A stretch of 64,000 nucleotides of DNA from Achromobacter aegrifaciens. Its GTDB lineage: Bacteria; Pseudomonadota; Gammaproteobacteria; Burkholderiales; Burkholderiaceae_B. Under the pieces are notes generated by a model. The model was not told the DNA's origin. It ran no database searches and saw only the letters and a list, made by a program, of their open reading frames with translations. Below are positions 9,185 to 17,955 of this stretch, one piece after another. The DNA is taken from the NCBI RefSeq assembly GCF_902859735.1, contig NZ_CADIJY010000004.1, forward strand, positions 310,001 through 374,000, read 5' to 3'. Made by a program: the position numbers and the translations under genes. Within the stretch, counting starts at the first letter, position 1. Each line of letters starts with the position of its first letter.

Positions 9185-9990
9185 GCGCGGCGTCCATCTC
9201 CTCGCTTCCCGTGGTCCGACGCGGAGGCGCCTGGTTGCGCGCGCGCTGGCGCGGCCTGGTGCTGCCCGCCGCCGCCATCCTGGCCTGGTGGGCGCTGGCG
9301 CGGCTGGACTGGGTATCCACGCCGCTGCTGGTGTCGCCGGGCAAGGTGCTGGAGACGGCGGCCAGCCAGATCTCCTCAGGCCGTCTATGGCGCGCGCTGA
9401 GCGCCAGCCTGGCTCGGGAATTCACCGGATTCGCGATAGGCACCGCGCTCGGCCTGATACTGGGTGCGCTGCTGGGCCTGCTGCCCTTGTTCAACCGCAT
9501 TGTGGGTCCCAGCTTCAACACTTTCAAGCAGATCTCGCTGTTTGCCTGGATCCCGCTGATCTCGGTCTGGTTCGGCCTGGGCGACGTCGCCAAAGTGACG
9601 TTCCTGTCGCTTGCCGCCCTGGTGCCCGTGGTCGTCAATACCTGCGACGGCATACGCAGCACCCCCACGGCGCTGCTGGAAGTGGCCCGCGTGTTCGGCT
9701 ATTCGCGCTGGCAGACGCTGCTGCATGTGGTCCTGCCAGCGGCCGCGCCTTCGATCTTCACCGGGGTATACCTGGCGCTGATCTACTCCTGGCTGGCGAC
9801 GATAGGCGCGGAGTATCTGCTGGTGGCCGGCCACGGCATCGGCAACACCTTGATCGAAGGCAGCGAACACTTCCAGATGGACCTGGTGATCTTCGGCATG
9901 TTCGTGATCGGCCTGGTGGGCTGGTCCATGAACGCCTTGGCCCGCGCGCTGGAGCGCAGGCTGGCGCGGCACCGCTACGGCGCCGCCTGA
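9181..9990 (+). CDS. ABC importer permease 2 (SsuC type)
   Basis: 269 residues from ATG 9181, which overlaps the stop of permease 1. The reading frame stays open for more than 1 kb upstream, but that stretch lies under permease 1 and encodes no recognisable protein, so the overlapping ATG is the right start. Same fold as permease 1, with EAA-like loop LLEVARVFGYSRWQTLLHVVLPAAAPSIFTGVYLA. Partner of permease 1 and of the ATPase 15 bp downstream. Confidence 0.9.
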   Translation: MSAASISSLPVVRRGGAWLRARWRGLVLPAAAILAWWALARLDWVSTPLLVSPGKVLETAASQISSGRLWRALSASLAREFTGFAIGTALGLILGALLGLLPLFNRIVGPSFNTFKQISLFAWIPLISVWFGLGDVAKVTFLSLAALVPVVVNTCDGIRSTPTALLEVARVFGYSRWQTLLHVVLPAAAPSIFTGVYLALIYSWLATIGAEYLLVAGHGIGNTLIEGSEHFQMDLVIFGMFVIGLVGWSMNALARALERRLARHRYGAA

Positions 9991-10005
9991 TGGAGTAGGA
10001 AAGGA

Positions 10006-10875
10006 ATGACGAGCATCTTCGGCAAGGAATTGAACATTCGCGGCGTGGGCAAGCGCTATGCCGGCCCGGGCGACGGCGCAGAAGCGCTGCAGGTCCTGCA
10101 GGACATCAACCTCGACGTGCCCGCCGGGCATTTCGTCAGCATCGTGGGCGCCAGCGGCTGCGGCAAGTCCACGCTGCTGCGCCTGATCCTGGGGCTGGAC
10201 GGCGAGTACTCCGGCCAGATCCTGCTGGACGGCGCCCCGGTGCGCGGCGCAGGCCTGGACCGCGGCATCGTATTCCAGGACCATCGCCTGTTTCCGTGGC
10301 TGAACGTGGAACGCAACATCGCGGCGGCGCTGCGCAACGCGCCGCTTTCGAAGGCAGAAAAGCGCGAGCTGGTGGCCGAGCACATCGCGCTGGTCGGCTT
10401 GCAGGGTTTCGAGAAGTCCTACCCGCATCAGATCTCGGGCGGCATGGCGCAGCGCGTGGCGATCGCGCGCGGCCTGGTCAACCGTCCGCGCGTGCTGCTG
10501 CTGGATGAGCCGCTGGGCGCCCTGGACGCGTTGACGCGGTCCCGGCTGCAGAACGAGTTGCAGCGCATCTGGCAGCAGGAGCAGATCACCATGGTGCTGG
10601 TCACCCACGATGTGGAGGAAGCCGTGTTCCTGGGTGACCGCGTGGTGGTGATGCAGCCGCGCCCGGGGCGCATCCGCCGCATCGTCGACGTCGATCTGCC
10701 GCATCCGCGCAACCGCAGCGATCCGCGCTTCATCCGCCTGCGCGACGACGTGCTGAGCGATTTTCTCGATCCGGACGGGCGCGTGACCCGCCATGAAGAA
10801 CAGCCGCCGCCTGGCGGCCTGGCGGCGACAGTGGGAGCATTGCCCGCGTTGGGACGCTTGCGCATGGCCTGGTAG
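10006..10875 (+). CDS. ABC importer ATPase (SsuB/TauB type)
   Basis: 289 residues. Walker A GASGCGKST, signature SGGMAQRVAIARGL, Walker B VLLLDEPLGALD and switch VTHDVEEAV are all intact, so it should be an active ATPase. The family is nitrate/sulfonate/taurine importers. It is the last gene of the amidohydrolase-importer block; start ATG 10006 follows AGGAAAGGA. The C-terminal 25 residues after VTRHEEQPPPGG are low-complexity and poorly conserved. The gene is followed closely by a strong hairpin. Confidence 0.92.
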   Translation: MTSIFGKELNIRGVGKRYAGPGDGAEALQVLQDINLDVPAGHFVSIVGASGCGKSTLLRLILGLDGEYSGQILLDGAPVRGAGLDRGIVFQDHRLFPWLNVERNIAAALRNAPLSKAEKRELVAEHIALVGLQGFEKSYPHQISGGMAQRVAIARGLVNRPRVLLLDEPLGALDALTRSRLQNELQRIWQQEQITMVLVTHDVEEAVFLGDRVVVMQPRPGRIRRIVDVDLPHPRNRSDPRFIRLRDDVLSDFLDPDGRVTRHEEQPPPGGLAATVGALPALGRLRMAW

Positions 10876-10892
10876 CTGCTTGCGCACAAAAG

Positions 10893-10920
10893 CAAGCCGG
10901 CGGCACGCGCCGCCGGCTTG
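10893..10920. terminator. Bidirectional hairpin between convergent genes
   Basis: Perfect 12-bp stem (CAAGCCGGCGGC and its complement) with a 4-base loop, placed between the ATPase gene and the convergent Bug gene. Read on the minus strand, the stem is followed by CTTTTGTGC, so it should work best as a terminator for the minus-strand Bug gene; the plus side has only a weak T run. Confidence 0.75.
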
Positions 10921-10941
10921 GTTGGTTCAGGCGTCAGCCGC

Positions 10942-11922
10942 TCAATCGATCGACGCGCCCGCCACCTTCACGACCTTCCCCAGCCGCGCATACTCTTCCG
11001 CGCCGAACTCCGCCAGCGCCTGGCGCGACGTGGGCGCAGGAATCGCGCCCCGAGACTCCAGCATCTTGCGGACTTCCGGCTGTTGCAGCGCGCGGTTGAC
11101 CGCGGCGTTGAGCTTGTCCAGCACGGCGGCCGGCGTGCCCTTGGGCGCGTACAGGCCGTCCCAGGCAAAGAACTCATAGCCCTTCAGGCCCGCTTCGCTG
11201 ATCGTGGGAATGTCCGGATTGGAGGCCACGCGGTCCGGCGTCGTCACGCCCAGCGCCCGCAGCTTGCCCGCCGCGATCTGGCCCGACACGTTGGGCATCA
11301 CGTCGATCATGAACGAGATACGCCCGCCCAGCAGATCGGTCATGGCCGCGCCGCCGCCCTTGTAGGGAATGTGCATGACCTTGGTGCCGGCCATCTGGTT
11401 CAACAATTCACAGGCCAGGTGCGAGGACGTGCCATTGCCGGCGGAACCGCAGGTCAGTTCGCCCGGATTAGCCTTGGCGTAGGCCAGCAGCTGCGGCAGG
11501 GTCTTGAAGCGCTCGTCCGTGGCATTGACCACCAGCGCCGCCGCAATGACGGTAAAACGCGAAATCGGCTCGAAGTCCGACGGCGCATAGCCCGGCGACT
11601 TGTACAGCCAGTGATTGGTGGCCTGGGTGCCGTTGGTGCCGTATGACAGCGTATAGCCGTCGGGCTTGGCGCGCGCCGCGATCGAGGTGCCGATATTGCC
11701 GCCCGCGCCGGGGCGGTTCTCGACGATGATGGACTGCCCGAGTTCGCGCGACAGCGGCTCCGCGACCAGGCGCGCCAGCGTGTCGCCGCCGCCGCCGGCC
11801 GCGAACGGCACCACCAGCGTGATCGGATGGTTCGGCCAGTCGGCCTGCTGCGCCTGGGCGCCGGACACGACGGCGGCACAGGCGGTCGCCAGCATGCAAT
11901 GCAAGATTCTTGAGGGTTTCAC
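10942..11922 (-). CDS. Bug-family solute-binding protein
   Basis: 326 residues from a GTG start (11920-11922) preceded by AGGAG at seven bases; this places a clear signal peptide (MLATACAAVVSGAQAQ) at the N-terminus, whereas longer frames do not. Typical TTT binding-protein motifs are WPNHPITLVVPFAAGGGGDTLAR, the ENRPGAGGNIGT stretch, MHIPYKGGGAAMTDLLGG, and GLYAPKGTPAAVLDKLN. No TctAB membrane genes are nearby. It lies downstream of, and on the same strand as, the aromatic-oxygenase operon, so it may bind that pathway's substrate, but an 85-bp gap separates them. Confidence 0.92.
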   Translation of the reverse strand: MKPSRILHCMLATACAAVVSGAQAQQADWPNHPITLVVPFAAGGGGDTLARLVAEPLSRELGQSIIVENRPGAGGNIGTSIAARAKPDGYTLSYGTNGTQATNHWLYKSPGYAPSDFEPISRFTVIAAALVVNATDERFKTLPQLLAYAKANPGELTCGSAGNGTSSHLACELLNQMAGTKVMHIPYKGGGAAMTDLLGGRISFMIDVMPNVSGQIAAGKLRALGVTTPDRVASNPDIPTISEAGLKGYEFFAWDGLYAPKGTPAAVLDKLNAAVNRALQQPEVRKMLESRGAIPAPTSRQALAEFGAEEYARLGKVVKVAGASID

Positions 11923-12007
11923 GGTTTGTCTCCTGAGGTATTTACGGTACGCGTCCGCTGCTTTTTGAATGGTCCGGACGCGTGGGTTGGTATCGATTCG
12001 AGGCCCG

Positions 12008-12439
12008 TCATTCGGGCGGAAGATGACGGCGGCTGCTCTTGTCGGCCAGCCGCCAGCCGGCGTCCGTCTCCACCAGCACGTCCTGGCATTCGCGGATGGC
12101 CACCAGGCGCGGCGCGCCACCCTGTTCATGGGGCACGCTTTCGTAGGCGGTCAGGAAGTAGCCGACGGTGGCGCGCGCGCCGGCCAGCTCGACCAGCCGC
12201 AGATTGGTGATGACATGGCAGGTGCTGCGCTCGGGCGCGCGGGCATTCAGGGCTTGCAGGACTTCCTGGCGGCCGGCAAGCCGGCGGCCCTGCCGTTGCC
12301 AGACGCCGTCCTCGGCCATCAGCGCGGCCGCGGCCTCGTGACGCCGCGTGTCCAGGGCGTGGAAGAACTCCAGCACCACGGATTCGCAGGCCGTCTTGGC
12401 CAGCATGGGCAAAATCGGGTTTTCCATTGCAATCCTCAT
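12008..12439 (-). CDS. NTF2-like/SnoaL-like small protein
   Basis: 143 residues from ATG 12437-12439, which overlaps the stop of the upstream reductase gene (ATGA), indicating coupling. A second ATG four codons later is possible. The sequence has the NTF2-like/SnoaL pattern: ..FFHALDTRRHEAAAALMAEDGVWQRQG.., a middle HVITNLRLVEL strand and a C-terminal LVETDAGWRLADK strand. The same fold is used by Rieske oxygenase beta subunits, but this gene is separate from and smaller than the beta subunit in this operon. Its role is unknown; it could be a second small subunit, an isomerase or an auxiliary factor. Confidence 0.75.
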   Translation of the reverse strand: MRIAMENPILPMLAKTACESVVLEFFHALDTRRHEAAAALMAEDGVWQRQGRRLAGRQEVLQALNARAPERSTCHVITNLRLVELAGARATVGYFLTAYESVPHEQGGAPRLVAIRECQDVLVETDAGWRLADKSSRRHLPPE

Positions 12440-13659
12440 CCGATCTGGGCGCTGGCCAGCGGCACGTCGGGCCGCTCGAGCAACGCCGGGTCCAGGGCCG
12501 CGCGCTGCGCGATCCATTTGCGCAGCTGGCGGAAATCGCGCGCCGCATCCACCGATACGCCAGCCACGGCGCGGCCGCTGGCGTCCAGCGCCACCGACAG
12601 CAAGGCGCGCTCCCCTGCCTGCGGCCGCAGCACTTCGCTGCGGGCCAGGCCCGGGAATCCGACGATCTGCACCATGGCGTCGTATTGCTCCGACCAGACG
12701 GCGCCGGTCGGCGCATAAGGTTCGCCCAGGCCCAAGGCCGACAGCGCGGCTGCCGTGCCCTGGTCCTGCGCGTTCTGCCACGATTCCATGCGCGCATGGC
12801 CGTCCTCGGCCGTCAGCACCGCGACGTCCCCTGCCGCATAGACGTCCGGGGCAGAGGTCCTGCAATACTCGTCGACCAGCACGCCGCGTTCGCAGGCCAG
12901 GCCGGCATCACGCGCCAGTTCGTCATTGGCTCGCAGGCCCACGCCCAGCACGATGGCGTCCGCATCCAGACGCGTGCCGTCGGCAAGTTCCGCCACGGGG
13001 CGGCCGTCCGCCTGCGCCAGCACCGCGCGCAGGCCGGTGTTCAAGCGCAAGTCCACGCCATGGGCGGCATGCAGCGCGGCCAGGTGCGCCGACACCGCAG
13101 GCTGCACGCTGCGGGCGCACAACCGCGCCCCCTGCTCCAGCACGGTTACGGCGCTGCCGGACTGGCGCGCGGTCGCCGCCACTTCCAGCCCGATCCAGCC
13201 GCCCCCGACCACGACCAGGCGGCTGCCCGGGCCGAGGCTGGCGCGCAGGCGCAGCGCGTCGTCGCGGGTGCGCAGCACGTGCACGCCGGGACCGTTTACG
13301 CCGCGCAGCGCGGGGACTACCGGCCTGCCGCCCATGCACAGGATCAGCTTGTCGTAGGCGATGCTGCCGCCGTCCGAGGTATCCACCTGCCTGTCGGCCA
13401 CGCGCAGCCGCGTCGCCGCCACGCCCGGCTGGAACTCGATGCGCAGCGCCGCCAGCCGCTCGGCCGAAAACAGCTCGGTGCTTTCGGGCACGGCCTGGCC
13501 GCCCAGCACCGCCTTGCTCAAGGGCGGGCGTTCGTATGGCGCGTGGGGCTCATCGCCCAGCAGCACGATGCGGCCTTCGTAGCCGCGTTCGCGCAAGGTC
13601 GTCGCGGCCCAGCCGCCGGCCTGACCCGCGCCGACCACCACGATGGCGCCGGAGTTCAT
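12436..13659 (-). CDS. Ferredoxin reductase, FAD-dependent (oxygenase electron transfer)
   Basis: 407 residues from ATG 13657-13659, which overlaps the ferredoxin stop. FAD-binding GAGQAGGWAATTLRERG at the N-terminus, YERPPLSKAVLGG typical of oxygenase-coupled reductases, NADH-binding VVVGGGWIGLEVAATARQSG in the middle, and YAAGDVAVL near the C-terminus that contacts flavin. It transfers electrons from NAD(P)H to the adjacent Rieske ferredoxin, which passes them to the oxygenase. Order and overlaps with the ferredoxin and oxygenase genes support a three-component ring-hydroxylating system. Confidence 0.92.
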   Translation of the reverse strand: MNSGAIVVVGAGQAGGWAATTLRERGYEGRIVLLGDEPHAPYERPPLSKAVLGGQAVPESTELFSAERLAALRIEFQPGVAATRLRVADRQVDTSDGGSIAYDKLILCMGGRPVVPALRGVNGPGVHVLRTRDDALRLRASLGPGSRLVVVGGGWIGLEVAATARQSGSAVTVLEQGARLCARSVQPAVSAHLAALHAAHGVDLRLNTGLRAVLAQADGRPVAELADGTRLDADAIVLGVGLRANDELARDAGLACERGVLVDEYCRTSAPDVYAAGDVAVLTAEDGHARMESWQNAQDQGTAAALSALGLGEPYAPTGAVWSEQYDAMVQIVGFPGLARSEVLRPQAGERALLSVALDASGRAVAGVSVDAARDFRQLRKWIAQRAALDPALLERPDVPLASAQIG

Positions 13660-13976
13660 GCGGCTTCCGCCTTCAGGTAGACCGTGCCCGACTCCACCCG
13701 CACCTCGTAGCGGCGCAGGTCCGTCGTGACCGGCGGGCATTGCGGCTTGCCGGTGCGGATGTCGAAGACGCCCTGGTGCAGCGGACATTCGATGGTGCCG
13801 TCTTCCAGGTAGCCGTCGGCCAGGCTGGCGTTGCCGTGCGGACAGCGGTCCTGCGTGGCGCAGATATCGCCCTGCAGGTTGTAGAGGCAGACGCCCTCGC
13901 CTTCATGCACCACGCGCAGGGTGCCGGTGTCGGAGGAAATGTCCGACACCATCGCCACGGGTTTCCAGGTATCCAT
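13656..13976 (-). CDS. Rieske-type ferredoxin of ring-hydroxylating oxygenase
   Basis: 106 residues from ATG 13974-13976, 2 bp after the oxygenase alpha-subunit stop. Rieske [2Fe-2S] ligands are intact: C45-P-H47 and C64-P-L-H67 (CPHGNASL, CPLHQGVF). Carries electrons from the FAD reductase to the terminal oxygenase. The frame also continues open upstream beneath the alpha-subunit gene, which is a shadow. Confidence 0.93.
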   Translation of the reverse strand: MDTWKPVAMVSDISSDTGTLRVVHEGEGVCLYNLQGDICATQDRCPHGNASLADGYLEDGTIECPLHQGVFDIRTGKPQCPPVTTDLRRYEVRVESGTVYLKAEAA

Positions 13977-13978
13977 GC

Positions 13979-15247
13979 TCACAGCCCCATCGCCTTGCGG
14001 TAGTAATCGTAGAAGGAGCGGATCAGCACCTCGGTCACCATGTAGTCGGCGGGCTCGGTATCGCGGCCGCCCATCTCGATGATGCCGCGCTCTTCCGGAT
14101 AGCCGGTGACACCGATCTGCACCTGGTTCAGCATTTCGCTGTCGTCCATCGACACGAAGCCGGCCGGACCCAGCAGGTTGGCGTGCTTCAGGCGCAGGCG
14201 GGTCATCTCCTCGTCGTCGTCTTCGTAGCCGTAATAGGTGAACACCAGTTCGTGCTCGGTCGGGCTGCGCGGAATGACGTGGCGGGTCTTGAGCGAGTTG
14301 GCCTGGATGCCGAACTGCGCGGCCGGGAACACCCACGCGCCGCCGACGCGGCCGCGGTTGAACTCGGCGCGCGGCGTCACGGTTTCGAGGTCTAGCAATT
14401 CGAGGTCGTCGCGGAAACGGCTCATTTCCGTGGTGGCCTCGGTCTTCTTCTTGCCCTCGTTGTGCGACACCATCACGCTGTGCGCGCCGCCGCCGGTGGG
14501 GATGCATTCGGACTTGGAGTCCGCGCGCCACAGGCCGAAGGTGATGTAGAAGGTGTGCAGCAGCGTGGCGTGGTACGGATCCTTCAGGTTCTCCAGGTAC
14601 ATCTTCCAATTGCTGGGGATCAGCTGGCGGCTGTAGCCCAGCAGCTTGAGCGGCTTGCCCGGCAGCATGTGGTCGATTTCCGCCAGCACTTCCGGACCGC
14701 AATAGTCCTCGAAGCTGGGCGCGTCCTCGGCGAAGGTGGCCCAGATCGAGCCGCCGCGATTCACGCTGCGCAGCTTGCGGATACCGTTCTGCTTGGGATC
14801 GAAGTCGCGCGGCATGCCGCCCTTGCCCATGGCGCCCCGGCGAAACGGCACGCCCTGCAGATTGCCGTTCAGGTCATAGTTCCACTGGTGGTACGGGCAG
14901 GTGAAGTCCTCGACCTTGCCGGTGTTCTGCCAGCAGATCTGCGCGCCGCGGTGCGCGCAGCGGTTTTCCAACACGTTGATCTCGCCTTCCGCGTTGCGGA
15001 CCATGACCACGGGGCGGTCGCCGATCCAGTTGCGCTTGTAGCAGCCGACCTCGGGCACTTCGCATTCCAGGCCCACGTAGTTCCAGGTCTTGCCTCCGAA
15101 GAAAACGTCCATCTCCTTCTTGAAGATGGCGGGATCGGTGTAGACCCAGTTGGGGATGCGCGTATAGCCTTCCTTGGGCCAGCGGCGCTCGATATGGATG
15201 GGAGCCGCCGCCGGAGCCTCTGGCGCGGTGGTGTGGGTACAGGTCAT
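13979..15247 (-). CDS. Rieske non-heme iron oxygenase, alpha subunit (salicylate 5-hydroxylase/anthranilate dioxygenase type)
   Basis: 422 residues from ATG 15245-15247. Rieske centre C97-A-H99 and C117-P-Y-H120; mononuclear iron ligands in DPYHATLLH (H226, H231). The N-terminal WPKEGYTRIPNWVYTDPAIFKKEMDVFFGGKTWNYVGLE stretch resembles, from memory of the family, NagG/AndAc large subunits, which hydroxylate salicylate or anthranilate. It should form the catalytic subunit with the beta subunit encoded 22 bp upstream. The presence of a bicupin and an FAH hydrolase in the same operon suggests a gentisate-like route, but the exact substrate cannot be read from sequence. Confidence 0.92.
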   Translation of the reverse strand: MTCTHTTAPEAPAAAPIHIERRWPKEGYTRIPNWVYTDPAIFKKEMDVFFGGKTWNYVGLECEVPEVGCYKRNWIGDRPVVMVRNAEGEINVLENRCAHRGAQICWQNTGKVEDFTCPYHQWNYDLNGNLQGVPFRRGAMGKGGMPRDFDPKQNGIRKLRSVNRGGSIWATFAEDAPSFEDYCGPEVLAEIDHMLPGKPLKLLGYSRQLIPSNWKMYLENLKDPYHATLLHTFYITFGLWRADSKSECIPTGGGAHSVMVSHNEGKKKTEATTEMSRFRDDLELLDLETVTPRAEFNRGRVGGAWVFPAAQFGIQANSLKTRHVIPRSPTEHELVFTYYGYEDDDEEMTRLRLKHANLLGPAGFVSMDDSEMLNQVQIGVTGYPEERGIIEMGGRDTEPADYMVTEVLIRSFYDYYRKAMGL

Positions 15248-15269
15248 GATGGGTATCCTCGGGGCGGAT

Positions 15270-15761
15270 TCAGATGGGAACGATGAGCGAGGTGCGCACA
15301 CGGTAGTTGTCGTACACGCAATCGCGGCGGCTGAAGGCCAGGCCCTCGGGCGTTACGCGCACCACGTCCAGATAGCGGCCCACCATGTTCAAGGTGGGCT
15401 CGCGGTCGGACAGCGACTCCATCACGGCGAAGTTGGCCTGCGCCACGATGTGGTCGCCCTGCACTTCCAGCACGCGCACGCCGCTGATGAAGTGACGCAG
15501 CGAACGCGGCTCGAACATGGTGGTTTCGCGCAAGGCCGTAACGCGGTCACGCACCATGTTCTTGTTCATGCAATAGATCAGGCCCAGGGGCAGGCCGGCG
15601 TCATGGTTCTCCCGCGACAGCACCCGGTAATGGCAGTCTTCGGTGAAAAATGCAGGCCAGTCCTCCAGCCGGTCTTCGTCCAGGCAGTAGGCGTAATCGT
15701 CATAGAAGTCCCGCAGGCGCGCGCGCAGCGACGGGGTATCGGAAAGCTCGGTCATGGTCAT
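15270..15761 (-). CDS. Ring-hydroxylating oxygenase beta subunit
   Basis: 163 residues, the normal size for the small subunit of salicylate 5-hydroxylase-like enzymes. NTF2-like fold: LRDFYDDYAYCLDEDRLEDWPAFFTEDCHYRV, ..RHFISGVRVLEV.., and C-terminal DNYRVRTSLIVPI. Start ATG 15759-15761 chosen (second ATG two codons on is possible). Sits between the bicupin and alpha-subunit genes on the same strand. It has a structural role in the oxygenase hexamer. Confidence 0.9.
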   Translation of the reverse strand: MTMTELSDTPSLRARLRDFYDDYAYCLDEDRLEDWPAFFTEDCHYRVLSRENHDAGLPLGLIYCMNKNMVRDRVTALRETTMFEPRSLRHFISGVRVLEVQGDHIVAQANFAVMESLSDREPTLNMVGRYLDVVRVTPEGLAFSRRDCVYDNYRVRTSLIVPI

Positions 15762-15796
15762 TGCGGATCCAGGTATCGGTTCTAGGAAATCGCGTC

Positions 15797-16897
15797 CTAT
15801 CGGGCCGCGGCCAGCTGCGCGCGGTTGCTCTCGAAGCCGCTCTGGCTGCCCAGCGCCAGGATGGGTTCCTGCATGCGCTCCTGCCAGATAAGCGACTCCA
15901 TGGCGATCTGCAGCGGATGGTCCTGCACCGTCAGCGCGGAGGTGGTTTCCGTGCCCGAGTGATGCGAGTGCATGGCCCAGCCCGGCGCCGACAGGATCAG
16001 GTCGCCCGCCTTCCAGTCCAGCCGCGTGCCGTTGACCTTGCTGTAGCCGTTGCCGCGCAGGTAGTAGTTGATGGCCGACGAGCTGTGGCGGTGCGGCACA
16101 TGGTGGTTGTCCGGCGGCGACGAGGAAATCGTCGCGAAGAAGCTGTGCGTGGTGCCGATGCGGCGTTCGGTCGCCGGGTTGTACAGCACGAACAGGCGAC
16201 GGCCGTTGTAGCCGCGCGCCATGTCCTCGACGCTGGGCAATTGGCGCGACACCGCGGCCCAGGGCCAATGCAGCGCCTTGGATTCCAGCACGTCGATGTC
16301 GATCAGCCATTCATAGCCCAGCAGCCAGGCGCCTTCGGGCGTGATCTGCTCGCGCAGCGCCAGGTCGCGCGACCGGGCCGCGTCGGGCGCGCGCGGCGGC
16401 ACCGGCTTGGTGTTGGCGTCGGCCGGCGGCACGCTGCCCTCGAACTCCTCGACGTAGTGGATCTCCAGCTTTTCCAAGAGCGGCGCGTTGGAATACGACA
16501 GGCGCACCCAGGGCGTCTTGCCCTCGTTGCGATAGGAATGCACCTGCATGGCGGGGGTGTTCCAGACGTCCCAATGCCCGACGCGGATGTCACGCCCGGC
16601 CACCGTGGCCACGCCCTCGCCGCTGATACAGATCTCCAGCATGTTGGAGTTCTTGCGCAGGTTGAAGGTGCTTTCGCCCGGATTGACCACGTTGATGGTG
16701 ACGTCCGTTCCCGGGGCCAGGCCCAGGCCCGGCGCCGTGGCTTCCGGGTGCACGATGAGGGAGGCGCGGCGGCCGTTGTCCGGCCGGGGCGCGTCGGTCA
16801 GGCGCGCAATCTCGAGATCGATATCCTCTTTGGGGATGACGATGGACGGCCATTTGTTTTGTTCCCGCGGACTGGCGCCGCTGACGTCTACGAACAT
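15797..16897 (-). CDS. Bicupin related to gentisate 1,2-dioxygenase, metal motif in C-terminal cupin
   Basis: 366 residues from ATG 16895-16897 with GGAGA upstream. Two cupin domains. The C-terminal one (about 262-335) has a full metal-binding set, H269-R-H271 followed by SSSAINYYLRGNG and then GW-A-M-H310, very like the HRHTQSAL motif of gentisate dioxygenase. The N-terminal one (about 75-150) aligns at RKNSNMLEICISGEG, where the histidines are missing, keeping only H120. Classical gentisate dioxygenases have the reverse arrangement, with the metal in the N-terminal cupin. The likely job is oxidative ring cleavage of the Rieske oxygenase product. Another possibility is a non-oxygenase cupin. 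Confidence 0.8.
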   Translation of the reverse strand: MFVDVSGASPREQNKWPSIVIPKEDIDLEIARLTDAPRPDNGRRASLIVHPEATAPGLGLAPGTDVTINVVNPGESTFNLRKNSNMLEICISGEGVATVAGRDIRVGHWDVWNTPAMQVHSYRNEGKTPWVRLSYSNAPLLEKLEIHYVEEFEGSVPPADANTKPVPPRAPDAARSRDLALREQITPEGAWLLGYEWLIDIDVLESKALHWPWAAVSRQLPSVEDMARGYNGRRLFVLYNPATERRIGTTHSFFATISSSPPDNHHVPHRHSSSAINYYLRGNGYSKVNGTRLDWKAGDLILSAPGWAMHSHHSGTETTSALTVQDHPLQIAMESLIWQERMQEPILALGSQSGFESNRAQLAAAR

Positions 16898-16956
16898 GTA
16901 TGTCTCCTCTTGCCGCCGGCGCCCTGCGCCGGCTGTACGGTTATGCGAATTCGGTA

Positions 16957-17955
16957 TCAGGGCTGCGCCAGCAGCAGGTTCTCGCGGGTCTGGGGCGGCA
17001 GCGCCACGCCCAGGCCGTGGTCGCGGGCGTGCTCGTACACGACGCGCGCCATCGCCAGGTCGGACAGGCCCATGCCCATGCCCTTGAAGATCGTCAGCCG
17101 CGCGCCTTGCGGGCGGCCCTCGCCGGCGGCGAGCAAGTCGCTCAGCACCGCCACGCCCTGCCACGGCGCGCCGTCCGCGCCAAAGCGTTCGCGCAGTTCA
17201 CGCGAACCCCGGCGGGCGTTCTCCAGGTCGTCCACCACCACGCGGTCCGCGCGTTCGAACACGTCCTGCGCGAATTCGGCCTTGGCCGGCAGGATCGCGC
17301 CGACGGCGTTCAGGTGCCTGCAGTCGGCCAGCATGGCCGCATCCACGAAAGGCTCGACGGCGCGCGTGATCAAGGTGACGATCTCCGCGCCGGCCAGCGC
17401 CTGTTCCAGGCTGGCCGCTTCCTCGACTTCGAATCGATACTTGCCTTGCACGCTGGCGACAAAGGCGCGGCGCTTCTCGGGCGTGGGGCTGTAGACGCGC
17501 ACGCGGCGCAGGTCGCGCACGGCGGCCAGCGCGGCCAATTGGGTGACGGCCTGCGGACCAGTGCCAATCAGCGCGGCACAGGCGGCGTCGGCCGGCGCCA
17601 GCGCGCGCGTGGCGACTCCGCTGATCGCCGCGGTGCGCAGCATGCCCAGCGCGCGCGCCTCGATTACGGCGCGCAGGAATCCCGACTCGGCGTCGAACAG
17701 GCTGAACAGCGAGCCTCCGCCGCTCTTGGTATGGACCCAGGTCTTGAAACCCGCGTAGCCGCCGGCGCCGGTCTGCACCGAACCCAATGCATGCATCGAG
17801 CTGCCGTCGCCCCAGGTCGCCAGCGCCTTGGGCAGGTTGCGCGCCTGTTCGCGCCCTTGCGCGACCAGCATGGCATGCAGGGCTTCGATCGCCTTGGGAA
17901 TATCCAGGACCGAGACCACGTCCCGTTCCGTCAGGTACCGCAGCGCATCAGACAT
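16957..17955 (-). CDS. Ornithine cyclodeaminase/mu-crystallin family protein
   Basis: 332 residues. NAD(P)-binding Rossmann motif AALIGTGPQAVTQLAAL in the middle, preceded by GFKTWVHTKSGGGSLFSLFDAESG and followed by NAVGAILPAKAEF and the FKGMGMGLSDLAMARVVYE C-terminus, all typical of the OCD/mu-crystallin family. Members include ornithine cyclodeaminase, ketimine reductases and alanine or other imino-acid dehydrogenases. Starts 8 bp inside the end of the FAH gene, so it is part of the same operon. Its place in an aromatic pathway hints at a nitrogen-bearing substrate such as an amino-aromatic acid, which is inference. Confidence 0.88.
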   Translation of the reverse strand: MSDALRYLTERDVVSVLDIPKAIEALHAMLVAQGREQARNLPKALATWGDGSSMHALGSVQTGAGGYAGFKTWVHTKSGGGSLFSLFDAESGFLRAVIEARALGMLRTAAISGVATRALAPADAACAALIGTGPQAVTQLAALAAVRDLRRVRVYSPTPEKRRAFVASVQGKYRFEVEEAASLEQALAGAEIVTLITRAVEPFVDAAMLADCRHLNAVGAILPAKAEFAQDVFERADRVVVDDLENARRGSRELRERFGADGAPWQGVAVLSDLLAAGEGRPQGARLTIFKGMGMGLSDLAMARVVYEHARDHGLGVALPPQTRENLLLAQP

